Shown: positions 1 to 9,773 of the stretch, one piece after another
Position numbering within the stretch: the first letter of the stretch is position 1
Layout: the number at the start of each line of letters is the position of its first letter
Source: Diphasiastrum complanatum
Taxonomy: Eukaryota; Streptophyta; Lycopodiopsida; Lycopodiales; Lycopodiaceae
Length of the DNA stretch: 64,000 nt
Assembly (NCBI GenBank): GCA_029204225.1
Contig: CM055101.1
Coordinates: forward strand, 36,199,648-36,263,647
Direction: 5' to 3'
The notes under the pieces: generated by a model
The model's input: the letters and a program-made list of their open reading frames with translations, nothing else
The model's database searches: none
What the model was told of the DNA's origin: nothing
Made by a program: the position numbers and the translations under genes

Positions 1-1004
1 TCCATTCCAAGCATGGTTATTATCTTTCGTGCTTCTTTTCGTGTTTTAGGTATATCATTTTCTTTCGGAAGTATTCGATGCAACAACCTAAAAAAAGAGC
101 AATGTGAGTTATTAGAAAAGAAAAAAAATTAACTTAATGTAAATATGCTATAAAGTATAATAGTTGTGTTATGCATTAAGTACCCAAATAAAGATGTCAC
201 GCTACGATCACTCCATTTGTATGTTGCTTGAAGGTTTAGAATAAGAATTGATGTAGCTAGTCTCGAAATGGATGCTCCAAGATATAGAGGAGTGTCTGCC
301 TCCTTGCGCAATAGAATCTCATCTTCATCCATCTCAAATTGTTCGTGATCTCCGTTTTCATTAGAAGATGCATGCATATCATCATTCTCATTTGTTTCAA
401 AGTAAGATTCAAACATGTTGTGCATTGCTTCATCGTGTTGCACCTCATCATCATAATCATTAGAATCAAGTTGATTATTCTCTTTTCCAATTGTGTTTGC
501 CTCTTCAATTTGTTTCATTCTTTGTTTTCTCATGTCTATCAAAACTTGACGTTGATTGTAACTAAACACGGATGGATCAACTCCGTGGAATGGCATTCGA
601 TGTATTGGCTACACACATGAAACAAATTTCATAAGTGACATATATAGATTGACAAAGATTATAATAAAAAACAATCATATAAAATTAACAAACCTCAACG
701 TCTTCCAAATTCGATGTTGACCTTCTTCTTTTCGTCCAAACTTCCACAAATAATTTTCAACAATGCGTCTTTCACGTATCTTTTGTCCATCACACTTGAG
801 GCATGTGCACCATATTTTATTTTGAAATAATTTCTCTACGAGAAACAAAAATCAAGTACATGTCACTTTAGCACAATATTTTAAATTATAATAACAAACT
901 TTTTATGAACAAGAACACATGCATGTTTATTACTTACCATGTTAACTTGAGTACTATCTTCATCGCTAGACTGATCTGAATGTAAATCATCTCGTTGTGA
1001 TAAA
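1..1004 (-). CDS. TNP2-type CACTA transposase, N-terminal exons (partial)
   Basis: The transposase would cut and rejoin the CACTA element. Four exons can be joined in one frame on the minus strand: 1004-938, 833-690, 608-184 and 87 to the window edge, all with GT-AG borders. Exon 2 carries a CxCxxC cluster (IWCTCLKCDG) followed by a YLWKFG...HRIW stretch, the pattern of the zinc-finger-like transposase-associated domain found at the N-terminus of plant TNP2 proteins. Exon 3 has an acidic linker and then ADTPLYLGASISRLATSIL...LNLQATYKWSD, the conserved block preceding the catalytic domain. The last exon (LLHRILPKENDIPK...EARKIITMLGM) continues that block. The start codon lies in an upstream exon I could not fix, and the catalytic domain is off the window. 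No stop codon is seen in the joined frame, so this copy could be coding. Confidence 0.7.
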
Positions 1005-1292
1005 CTGCATATATGCACAAGTACAAAACACAAATAACATAAAATTATTGCATGATTCTAATGTTTTAATTTTTAGATGTACCTATTCTTATACATTGTC
1101 GCTTACATGATTCTTATGCCAATCTTGGTGCAAGTTCGAGCTCTACACGCATATCTCTCTTCTTTTGTTAACACAAGTATGAAAGTCCCACTCCAATATG
1201 CATTCAAGTTTTGTAATCGATTTTCTTTTCAATTTTATTTCAATATATTCGGGTTTATTGTAATGTATTGTATGTTTATGAATGTAGTAATC

Positions 1293-2287
1293 ATGTCGGG
1301 GTCAGGTAGTGGTGAAAGCTTGAGAGACTTTGTAAAAAATTTATATGAATCATTAACTCCCGAGCAGAAAACACAACTGCAAAATATGCTTAGCCAAGAT
1401 AAGGGTGGTCCCTCACAAGAGGCCGTGGCTCCTGCCCCCACCGAAGACTCATCCACAAATCCTTATTATGACGTGGATCCTCAAGGCAATATAATTGCCA
1501 ATAGAAAAGGGAGGGTGGTTTTGGATCGACTCTATTCTTTGTGCCAACGTCATTTTGGCGATAGATTATTTAGTAAATGGTCCGAACAACCTGCCACCGA
1601 TAAACGACAAGTTATTGGTACCTTTCGTGACGAATTCCAACAAGAAGAGGAATTCGAGTAGAAGGAAATTCATAAGCATATGAGCTTATGGATTAGACAT
1701 CGTCGTGATATGGCACGACGAGCTTATAGGGACGGGCAATCCAAGCCTTCCTGGTGTCCAAGAAATGATTGGAACCGTGTAAAAGCGGTTGAACGAACAC
1801 CAGATAAATATAAGATTCAGAAAGATGTTGTGGCCACTAGGATGCATGGGATACGCAATCCTAGGTTGGGATCGAGCGGAAAGGCGGGGTTGCAAGCAAG
1901 CATGGTAAGTGAACTTACACTACTCTTATAGTTTATCTTTGATTTTATATGCTTTTATTTTTTAATATGCATTATGACTAGCTGCTTCAACGTAGCCCTA
2001 AATTAATTTCAACTTCAATTGAATGCATGGATAGTTGGCGGACCATGGATGTTTGCCAATTAAGGAGGAGTACGAATTTGCCTTCAGGGAATCGTACGAC
2101 GCATTAGTCGACAAACTAAAGAGCGAGAATCATCCTCCAAATGTAAGTACTAGTTTTTGTATTTATACTAATGTGGTTTGTATTTCGACGTCAATTTTAT
2201 TTTATTTAATACGATCAAGCATTAAATATTAATGTAGTTTGTTTGCTTGTGTTCATGCAGACTGGACGTCATGACGACGACGAGTAG
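1293..2287 (+). CDS. CACTA second ORF (TNPA/ORF2-like), three exons, one in-frame TAG
   Basis: The gene starts 289 bp from the first visible transposase exon and is read divergently, so the two may share a promoter. Exons 1293-1904, 2035-2142 and 2261-2287 join in phase 0 with GTAAGT donors and AG acceptors, giving about 248 residues. The start MSGSGSGESLRDF is followed by a Pro/Ala/Gln-rich linker, a stretch GRVVLDRLYSLCQRHFGDRLFSKW, a basic HRRDMARRAYRDGQ block, and an acidic C-terminus (HDDDE). Plant En/Spm second ORFs have this general layout and bind subterminal repeats; the assignment rests on position and layout, not on a diagnostic domain. A single TAG at 1659-1661 interrupts an otherwise continuous frame, so this copy is probably dead or needs readthrough. 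Confidence 0.55.
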
Positions 2288-2734
2288 ATTAGGTTTACAA
2301 GTTTTAGTTGATGTTAGATCTAGAAAGACTCGTGCGACATTAAAGCACCAATTTTGTAATACATTAATTCATATCATGAAAAGTATTATTATTGCAAATG
2401 ATTGTGCTATATTGCCATTGCTTTTATATGTGCAATGTTTTTCTTTTCAAAAATTGCAATGTCAAATTTAGGGATGTGGATTGACGTAATAATCAACTAA
2501 GAAATTAAAACCGTGTGCAATGTCGGATTTCAAAACAACAATCAATATTATATCTAAAAATCTAAATGAAATTTATGATGTGCACAAAGCAATGCAATAA
2601 AGTATTGTCATTCATAATGAACATGAAGTAATGCAATAAAATATAAAATGAAAAGTAATATAAGAATGAAAAGTACCTCATGCTCAGTTTGTTGTTTGAT
2701 CCAAATGTTGAATGCAACTCAAAAATATTGTTTT

Positions 2735-3225
2735 GCGTCGGATAGACATCGGACATATTTTTTGATCATTCTGTTAACAAATGTCGGAATCCGACAACTT
2801 TATGGAACGTTGGATTTCGACGTCCAAGCATACGTCGGATGGACGTCGAACATCCGTCGGTGAAATTTTGGCATCATTCTGTGTTTACAAACGTCGAAAT
2901 CCGACTGAGTTCCGAGACGTCGCAATGCGACATCCACGTCAGAGCGTTTGCGACGTCTTTGGACGTCGCAATGCGATGTCCACGTCAGACGTGCATTGCG
3001 ACGTCCATGTCAGATCGAGTTTTCGCGATCGGGAAAATACGTTCCAGAATCCGGCACGTTGTGCCTGTCGTAAGGCGACATTTTTGAAAGTCGTCGGATT
3101 TTGACGACTTTATAGCGACGTGTTTTTCTGACGTCCGCGACGAATTAAAAAAAAATTAAGCTCGCGATTCACGTCACAAAACACGTCGCAAATCGCGGCG
3201 GATGTTGTTATGAAGTTGTAACAAA
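2735..3225. repeat. CACTA subterminal repeat field rich in GACGTC/CGTCGG palindromes
   Basis: The stretch is far richer in CpG than its surroundings. Short palindromes such as TCGGAATCCGA, GACGTC and GCAATGC recur in both orientations. A unit reading GACGTCGCAATGCGA followed by TCCACGTCAGA appears near 2918 and 2961, and again near 2990 as a shorter variant. Such clusters are the binding sites of the second CACTA protein in known elements. Confidence 0.6.
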
Positions 3226-3249
3226 TCAGAAATGACATGCTATGTTCAC

Positions 3250-3600
3250 TATGGCGGTCTCCCAACTAGTGATTTCCTACTTAAGAAGTAAGCAACACAA
3301 CTCCACAAAGGGAAATAAAGACGAGGTGAGAGAAAGAGAATAATCCCACAAGCACATTCACCATAAAACATAAACCAATGGGAAGGCCTAGTGGGGCTCG
3401 AGCACCTACCACAAGGTATTCTATCACCAATGGTGAACACAAGTAAGCAAGGCAAGATGACAAAAAAAGTGTTTCTATTAATTCAATAGCTTGTACAAGT
3501 GTTGATGAAGGCATTCATCCACTTCCATATATGGCAAAAGTGTGGGCCTATGCTCTAACATGCTTATGGGACTAAGTCCAAGCTTAATGCTAATTAACTT
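3250..3600 (-). mobile_element. LTR-like sequence related to the 41-45 kb Gypsy LTR
   Basis: The stretch with GGGGCTCGAGCACCTACC near 3392 and the following CAAGGTATTCTATCACCAATGGTG resembles the LTR block GGGGGCTCGAGCGCCTACCC of the gag-only element at 41.2 and 45.1 kb, in the same orientation. No internal region or target duplication was found, so it is at most a solo or broken LTR. Confidence 0.35.
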
Positions 3601-3726
3601 GTGCACTTACAATAACTTAGAATTAAACTTAACTTGAACTTAGGAATTAAATCTTAAACTTAGACTTTCTAAGTTGAATCATTACAAATGATTGTTTGTA
3701 ATAATTAAACTTTAATAGTAAAAGGT

Positions 3727-4290
3727 CTAAGTGTAATGTTTTCCTAATCTGAATTTACTTGTGGACTTACAAAACACATGCCACAATAAATTCCTATGTT
3801 GGGCTAACATAAGGGACAACAAAGTGTCTGATATATTGAGAATAATAAGCGCGAAAGCTTTACCATCCTTCGACTTCCACTTTGAGTCGTCTATGTCGTC
3901 TTCAAGCTTCAGTTCGATACTTGTGACAACATCCCACAACTCATTGGCAATTAGCAAGGTCTTCACCTTAAATTTCCACAAGTAATAATTGGATCCATTC
4001 AGCTGCGAAAAGATCGGCCTTACTTTGAGAATCCATTCTGGAACTTTAGTCTGTCGATAAATCGATGATATTAAGAATGATGTTGTGTTGTGCTACAATT
4101 GGAAATCAACTATCTGATACTGAAATTTGATACCAGAAATTGAAGAATATGATACTGTGAAAAATATCTAATGATATCGCGATATCAAGTATTAGAGCTT
4201 CTGGTATGACAAATCGCTCTGATATCATGAAGGTATGCTCTGATACTATGTATTAGAGCTCTAATACCATGTTGGAAAGAGGAAATGCAA
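3727..4290 (-). mobile_element. Copia 5' fragment: gag start, primer-binding site, LTR edge
   Basis: On the minus strand a Copia gag N-terminus begins at 4036 (MDSQSKADLF). After one frameshift it continues as LNGSNYYLWKFKVKTLLIANELWDVV, the classic UBN2-type gag opening, and runs to 3727. Upstream, 4258-4269 reads TGGTATTAGAGC on the minus strand, one base from the Copia initiator-tRNA-Met primer site. The base next to it (4270) begins an LTR edge, read as TTCCAACA on the minus strand. Pol is absent. Other TGATAC-type degenerate copies of the primer site lie at 4213-4245. Confidence 0.6.
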
Positions 4291-4299
4291 TAACGACAA

Positions 4300-6100
4300 G
4301 TCGAAGACTGTGGTGACTTATCGAGCGCAACAAAATAAAGCCTTCTTTCCTAATGCATGACTACGCCTATCAATATTGAACAAAACATAATGACAGAAGT
4401 CATGTTCAATCTTTTAGCAACTAACTTTGAAATCGCTAGCACTAAAGTGATTACGTAGCCGATAAGAGATTATCAGTTACAAACAATCACAGAGATGCAT
4501 ACATTTTGACATAATGCTGAACGCAATAAAAGAGTAGATTGATTCAGCATGTAGCATGTACATTGCTTAAACTTTTTTCTCAACTCGGAAGTTTACATTC
4601 TTTCCATTGGATTGAGCAATGATTGCATTGTAGGTATGCCATTCAATCTTGTGTCTTAGCAAGCTTCATGTAGTTATATATATCCATTTCAGATATATTA
4701 CATTTTGTGGTTCATAATAGGCATAAAGTAAGTAGAACAAAGACAGTTTCGTTGCAAAACCTTCTTGCAAGATACAATGTTTATTTTACATTTAAGGGAG
4801 TAATGAACTTAAGGCGTATCTTTGAGACTAAGATGTTGTCGCTTTTGAATAGCTAAGAAAATGTACTATTTGAGAACACCATGACATCATCACAAGAAAG
4901 CACGGAGACACATATCCAGGCAAGAGAAACAAGCTGATTCTTAGTAAATTTATGTGGATTTCGTCTGAACAACTTTGGGTTATAGAATCACTAAAGCTTT
5001 TGTTGCTTTGGATCTTGCTATACAATACATTAACTTGACTTTTTAGAGATTTTTGCAAAAACTCACTTATGCTTTGCTACTTTTTCTCTACCATAATCTA
5101 GAATGAAGTTCGAACATTACCATGCCTTTACGTGTGTTGCTGGGTTCCGTAAGTCTTGTTAGTACACTAATTAGGGTTGTGGCTTGAACATTTTTGAAAC
5201 ACATGGATTTGTGCAAAAATGACGACATCCAGCTTCGACATACAAGTTAGAACGTCATGGAGTTGCCCTAACACCGTTTTGGATGTCCTTGCCTGCTCTA
5301 GTAGTAATTTATATTGTCAATGTTTGCTACAACATACTGTTTTATGTAAGTTCTATTGGGTTTTAGAGAGGTTAAATTAGAGATACAACCTGTTTTTCCT
5401 AGAAGCATGGATTTGCTTAGGAAATATGACATTGGGTCATGACTTGCCATTTTCACTCGGAGATTGATTAGTATGGTGTGGATTTGTCCTAATGCCTAGC
5501 CATTTGTCCAAGCCTCCGTCCTGTTCATTTTGCAAGTAGTAAATGTGGTTTACTTTGAATACGTAGAACTGTTATGATTTAACTGATATGGACCGGTAGT
5601 AACCTATGAACTGGTCAGTATGGCTTATGCCCTGATAGGGTATAGACAAGGTTCGGCCTATCGCCACCTATTGTACATGAATGATAAGATTGGACTATAA
5701 TTCTGTATAAAAATGCATAGTATGATGTTAAGATGTTAAACTTGTTTTGTACATGGATAACAACTGACGTCTAGCACTGACACCCGTCTTCCTCAATGTG
5801 CTAACCTTCGCGGTTTTGTGTCGTGGGATGGTGACAAATACCAACTTACTTTACAGTGTGTGCTTTTTGGAGTACTGTATGATCTTTTCATTTTTATTTT
5901 TACTTGTCAGTTTATGAATAAATGTCTCAAAAAATTTGGTATTGACTTGTCCTAGTAACTATGTGAAGTTTTGTAATCTCTCTTTCCCTTCCTCTTTTCA
6001 ATTCCAATTCCTTAGGAGATAACTCTGAATTTGCAAAGAAAAATCTAGTGACATGGCCTGTTTGAAACATTGCACCACCATACAAATATCCTTAATCCAC
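4300..6100. other. No gene recognised
   Basis: Only short ORFs without recognisable motifs occur here. The first few hundred bases may be LTR sequence continuing from 4270. I could not find its other end. Confidence 0.4.
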
Positions 6101-6118
6101 GAAACCCAATGCTTACAT

Positions 6119-6262
6119 TCTATAAATATTATCTCTCTGTCGAACACCTCACTTCATGGCTATTTTAGATCCCTAAACCCTAAAAAAAACCCTAAAACTT
6201 AAAAATCTATCACCTCTCGCGCTCTCCCAGCTCTCTCTCCTGTTCTCTCGGCTCACTCACAC

Positions 6263-6300
<38 letters not shown>
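6119..6300 (+). promoter_or_regulatory. Candidate core promoter and leader with TATA box and two telo-boxes
   Basis: TATAAATA lies at 6121-6128. A likely initiator (CTCACTTC) follows about 25 bp downstream. Two telo-box motifs AAACCCTAA lie at 6175-6183 and 6187-6195, and a CT-rich leader follows. Telo-boxes just downstream of the start site are typical of plant genes for ribosomal proteins and ribosome biogenesis. The RPA12-like gene begins coding at 14848, where the ATG is preceded by what looks like an intron acceptor (TTTGTAG at 14831-14836). This may therefore be its promoter, separated from the ATG by a 5'UTR intron into which the chromovirus has inserted. That link is inference. Confidence 0.4.
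6263..6298. repeat. (CT)n microsatellite in leader
   Basis: A run of about 17 CT units follows the telo-boxes. CT-rich tracts are common in plant 5' leaders. Confidence 0.85.
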
Positions 6301-6309
6301 TTGTTACTT

Positions 6310-7340
6310 GCTACAAAACGACTATCGATCTTTTTCACGCGTTCTGGTAAACCACATATCAAACCCCTTTCAATTCAAAGAAAGCGCCATTGATCTACGA
6401 GCAAAGAAGTCACGATCCAGCACTAAAGAAAACAAACGAGAAATCCAACAACAATCGCATCATCTCTCAATCTCATCTCAGATCATGCTCTCTCAGCAGT
6501 ATATGAAACTCTCTCTCCCCATCGTCTCACTGTCTCTCTCTCTACCATCGGGCTCTCTACCTCTCGAAATTTCTCTTTCCAGAAGTTTCCAAAAGCACGT
6601 TCTCTCTCTAAAATGAGCGTGGTTGCCCTTCAACTCCACTTCTAACGTGCCCTTCAACTTTTCTCTACAACAGCCTACATTCAACAGCCTACATTCTCTC
6701 TCTCTCTCGCTGCACAGCGTTTAGAACACATACTCGTGCAAATCTGAGGAAAAGCAAGGAAGGATAAATCCTATAAATATAGTGGGTTTTTGCAAAAACC
6801 TTCTGTGGAGAATTCAGGTGCGTGATGAGGCATTGCAGATCTGCTTTCCAAAGCTTGTGAAAAGACAACCAACCTTACTTTCCCCTTTGGAGTTTAAGTT
6901 AAGAGCATTCATTCATGTATTCATTGAGACTAGTTGCAAATGTAAGCCAATTATGAGCGACTTTTTAGTTTGCTTTCAGAGCTCTTGTAGGACCTTTCTG
7001 CATGTATCGCTATTTGAAAGGACGCTTTCGTTTGGATTTGAGACAGTATATTATCTCTTTATCAAAACTGAAGAGACGGTCATTAAAGTGCTGCTTTATG
7101 TTGAAAGCTTTTTGTTGAATATTTAGTTTAGTGCCATAGAAGTGTTGTAAGTTTATTTTGCCTGATTAATATCAACTTTGTCCTTTGACTGTTTATTGAG
7201 AGGGTTCTTGTTTGATGTGGTGTTATTCATAAGCCAGCACGTATTGAGTCTTCAAAAGCTAGACTCGTCTTATTGACACTTGTTGTGGGCTTAGGGTTTA
7301 GGGTTTAGAGTTTAAGGGTTTATTAGTACCATTCCCGCTT
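6310..7340. other. No gene recognised; second TATA-like site and telomere-like repeat
   Basis: A second TATAAATA lies at 6773-6780. Short ORFs at 6308-6616 and 6782-7126 have no recognisable domain. At 7290-7322 there is a short interstitial telomere-like tract (TTAGGGTTTAGGGTTTAGAG). Confidence 0.4.
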
Positions 7341-7419
7341 GGGCATGTGTAATAGATCCTAACACCACAGTAGGGCAAACACTAACTGATCCACCCAACC
7401 TTGCCTACTCCCTGATATA

Positions 7420-7703
7420 GAGTAAGTCCCTCCTAGCCCAGTGTGAGGACTGGTAGCATGCAACTGCCAAGTGTCGGCCACGTGTCACTGACGTGGCCGA
7501 CTGCACGTCGGGACCCAACTGGGAGCCCTATCCTGCTGACAGGGTCCCTAGGCTGTGTTAGGCCCGCCATGGCTATGGACCGTGCTGGGGCACACTACTC
7601 ACACTGTCTTGCCCTGTTGGTCATGTACGCTGGACACGACCCTGACTGGTATATGACCTATCTGTGTTCTCTAGGGTTCGACACTGGTCACGAGCTCGTA
7701 ACA
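7420..7703 (-). repeat. Chromovirus 3' LTR (may extend to 7348)
   Basis: This segment is a near-identical direct repeat of 12010-12291. The shared block contains CCACGTGTCACTGACGTGG and ends GAGCTCGTAACA. The polypurine tract lies directly outside it on the internal side. Confidence 0.85.
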
Positions 7704-7714
7704 CTCCCTCCCCC

Positions 7715-8134
7715 TTAAGAACCGTCTTGGTCCTCTAAGACAAAGTCTGGAAAAATCTTGCAAAGGACGCTGCCTCTTTCCCAAGTGGCATTCTCAACAG
7801 GCTGATCATTCCACTTAACCAGATATTCTCGGTATAGAGTATGACGAGTCTGCGTCTCTCTACTATCAAGAATCTCCTCTGGTTCATGTGGAGGTTGCTG
7901 AGGATCCAATGGGAGAACTAGAACACTGTCCCCTACCAGATTGTCTGATCTGGTTAAGGCTTTTCGTAACTGACTTACATGAAAGACTGGAAAAACCTTA
8001 TTGCTGTGTGGGAGTTCTAGTTCATAGGTGACCTCGCCTACTCTCCTACTGATGGTAAAGGGACCATAATACCTTGGAGACAACTTAGCACACACTCCTG
8101 ATTTGAGGGTTTTAGAGTTGACTGGGACTCTCAA
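7715..8134 (-). CDS. Chromovirus integrase C-terminus with GPF module and chromodomain
   Basis: The segment encodes VPVNSKTLKSG...LSPRYYGPFTI, the GPY/F module that follows the integrase core. It then has a linker and a chromodomain (EEILDSRETQ...YREYLVKWNDQPVENATWE) ending in EDQDGS. In chromoviruses this domain directs integration by binding modified histones. It is the direct continuation of the integrase ORF at 8131-9111; a single-base frameshift near 8135-8150 (frame of GEKVYLRVPV lost) separates the two. Confidence 0.85.
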   Translation of the reverse strand: MRVPVNSKTLKSGVCAKLSPRYYGPFTISRRVGEVTYELELPHSNKVFPVFHVSQLRKALTRSDNLVGDSVLVLPLDPQQPPHEPEEILDSRETQTRHTLYREYLVKWNDQPVENATWERGSVLCKIFPDFVLEDQDGS

Positions 8135-9111
8135 GTAGACTTTCTCACCAGTGAGAACTGCACATCCCGTCTGTGTGGATCTGCATAATGCCTGGCTCGA
8201 TCCTGGGACTGCCTAATGCTATGCTTAGCATGTTCTATCATTTGGTTTAGGTCCTCTAAAAAGTTTCTGGTTGCTTCAACATTTTCTTGTTTAAACCCTA
8301 TAGCTGTGGGTGAGCGTGGCTGAAAACCGTACATCAGCATAAATGGGTTGTATCCCGTAGCTGAATGTTTGGTACTGTTGTAAGCAAACTCTAATATCGA
8401 GAGATACTCCTCCCAATTAGTCTGTTTTTTGCTGACGTATGCACGAAGCATATCCTCCAACACCTGATTTACCCTCTCTGTTTGACCGTCCGTCTGTGGA
8501 TGGTTGGTAGTACTCATATTAAGTTTAGTATGGAGATGATGGAATACTGTCCTCCAAAAATTTCCAGTAAACTTACTGTCCCGGTCGCTGACTATGCCGG
8601 AAGGTAGACCGTACAATTTAAATAGCCCGTCTACAAACAACCTCGCTAACTCTGGAGCTCTAATGGTTGTTTTGGTCGGAATGAAATGAGCCATTTTGGT
8701 CAGACGGTCAACTGTGACCCATATAGCGTCATTACCCTTTTGGGTTTTAGGCAGGCCTACTAGAAAATCCATGGAGATACTCTCCCATTTACTAGCTGGT
8801 ATTTCTAAGGGATGTAACAACCCTCCTCCCTTTAAACGCTCTCCTTTGTTTCCTTGACATTTCTGGCAACTGGTCACATACTGTTGGACGCCCTTTTTCA
8901 TACTGGGCCAGAAAAATTGCCTACGAAGAAGCTCATAGATCTTCTGTATGCCTGGGTGTCCCGCACTAGGGTTGTCATGACATTCATATAGGACCTGCTG
9001 CCTATAATCCTCTGAATTGGGGACACATACTCTATCTCTATAAAGCAAGTACTCATCCTGAATGGAATACTGTTTCCATTTGAATCCTTGAGTCAACTGA
9101 CCCTCAACCAC
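8131..9111 (-). CDS. Chromovirus integrase core
   Basis: The ORF (326 residues) holds the HHCC zinc domain (H and H in the ECHDNPSAGHPG region, then CQKCQGNKG) and the DDE core. The three catalytic residues are visible: D in SISMDFLVGLP, D in GIVSDRDSKF and E in TDGQTERVNQ. The order and spacing match Ty3/Gypsy integrases. The frame shifts at its end into the chromodomain ORF. Integrase is the best preserved domain of this element although RT is gone. Confidence 0.9.
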   Translation of the reverse strand: MVEGQLTQGFKWKQYSIQDEYLLYRDRVCVPNSEDYRQQVLYECHDNPSAGHPGIQKIYELLRRQFFWPSMKKGVQQYVTSCQKCQGNKGERLKGGGLLHPLEIPASKWESISMDFLVGLPKTQKGNDAIWVTVDRLTKMAHFIPTKTTIRAPELARLFVDGLFKLYGLPSGIVSDRDSKFTGNFWRTVFHHLHTKLNMSTTNHPQTDGQTERVNQVLEDMLRAYVSKKQTNWEEYLSILEFAYNSTKHSATGYNPFMLMYGFQPRSPTAIGFKQENVEATRNFLEDLNQMIEHAKHSIRQSQDRARHYADPHRRDVQFSLVRKST

Positions 9112-9261
9112 TGGGGTTTGCTTGGGTAATACAGGCTCAGAATCCTCAACGTCATCTGACGACGTGTACTCGGACTCATCATCATCCTCAACGGAAGCTG
9201 CCGTATTCTTGGATGAACTGGCACCAGCCCCGGGAACTGGTTCTGGAGTCTGTAACTGCCT

Positions 9262-9770
9262 GCTCTGGACTGAGTTCTAGATAGTAGAGAAGAATGCATC
9301 ATGCTGGCATTTCCCTCTCAAGGACTCGAGTAACTCATTACGAATTCGAGTAAAACTCAGCTCGTTTATCATAGGCATTCTACTAAGGGCATCTGCTACT
9401 GTATTGAATTTTTCACGTCTATATCTGATAGACATGTCAAACTCTTGCATCAACTCTGCCCAACGAGCTTTCCGACCTCTAAGCTCAGGTTGATTGCAAA
9501 GGTATCTGAGACTCTCATGGTCTGTCAGGACCTCAAAGTTGGCACCATAAAAATAATGCCTCCAATTCTTAAGGGCATGGACTATAGAAAAGAGTTCCTT
9601 TTCTTAGGCATTGTACCTAGTTTGAGCTGGCTCGAGTTTTTTACTCTCGAACGCAACTGGTCGTCCACTATGAGTTAGTACAACACCTACTGCAAAGTCG
9701 CTAGCATCTGTTTCGACCACAAATGGCTAATTGGGGTCGACGACCTTTAGAATTGGTGCTGTAGCTAGGG
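9262..9770 (-). pseudogene. Chromovirus RNase H remnant next to RT deletion
   Basis: The minus-strand reading gives PFVVETDASDFAVGVVL, HSGRPVAFESKKL, NWRHYFYGANFEVLTDHESL and FNTVADALSRMP, a Gypsy RNase H order. Two in-frame stops replace single residues (before PFVVET and before EKELF). The domain abuts the protease ORF at 9774; all RT motifs, including the YxDD box, are missing, so about 1 kb was lost at this junction. Confidence 0.8.
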
Positions 9771-9773
9771 CTG

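Larger units (their letters stand above)
1..3230. mobile_element. CACTA (En/Spm) DNA transposon, right part
   Basis: Three things seen together define this as a CACTA element cut by the left window edge: TNP2-type transposase exons on the minus strand (1-1004), a second ORF read divergently on the plus strand (1293-2287), and a CpG-rich repeat field (about 2735-3225) like the subterminal repeats that CACTA transposases bind. I could not find a clean terminal TAGTG with a 3-bp duplication. A TAGTG at 3267-3271 is the nearest candidate but has no convincing inverted repeat behind it, so the right end is approximate. Confidence 0.65.

Noticed and set aside
1077-1292. Upstream extension of the CACTA second ORF (MYLFLYIVAYM...)
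   Set aside because: It is AT-rich hydrophobic filler without similarity; MSGSGSGE at 1293 is a more typical start.
4200-4270. Several GATAC/GATATC repeats as a regulatory array
   Set aside because: They look like degenerate copies of the Copia primer-site sequence next to an LTR edge, not an independent element.
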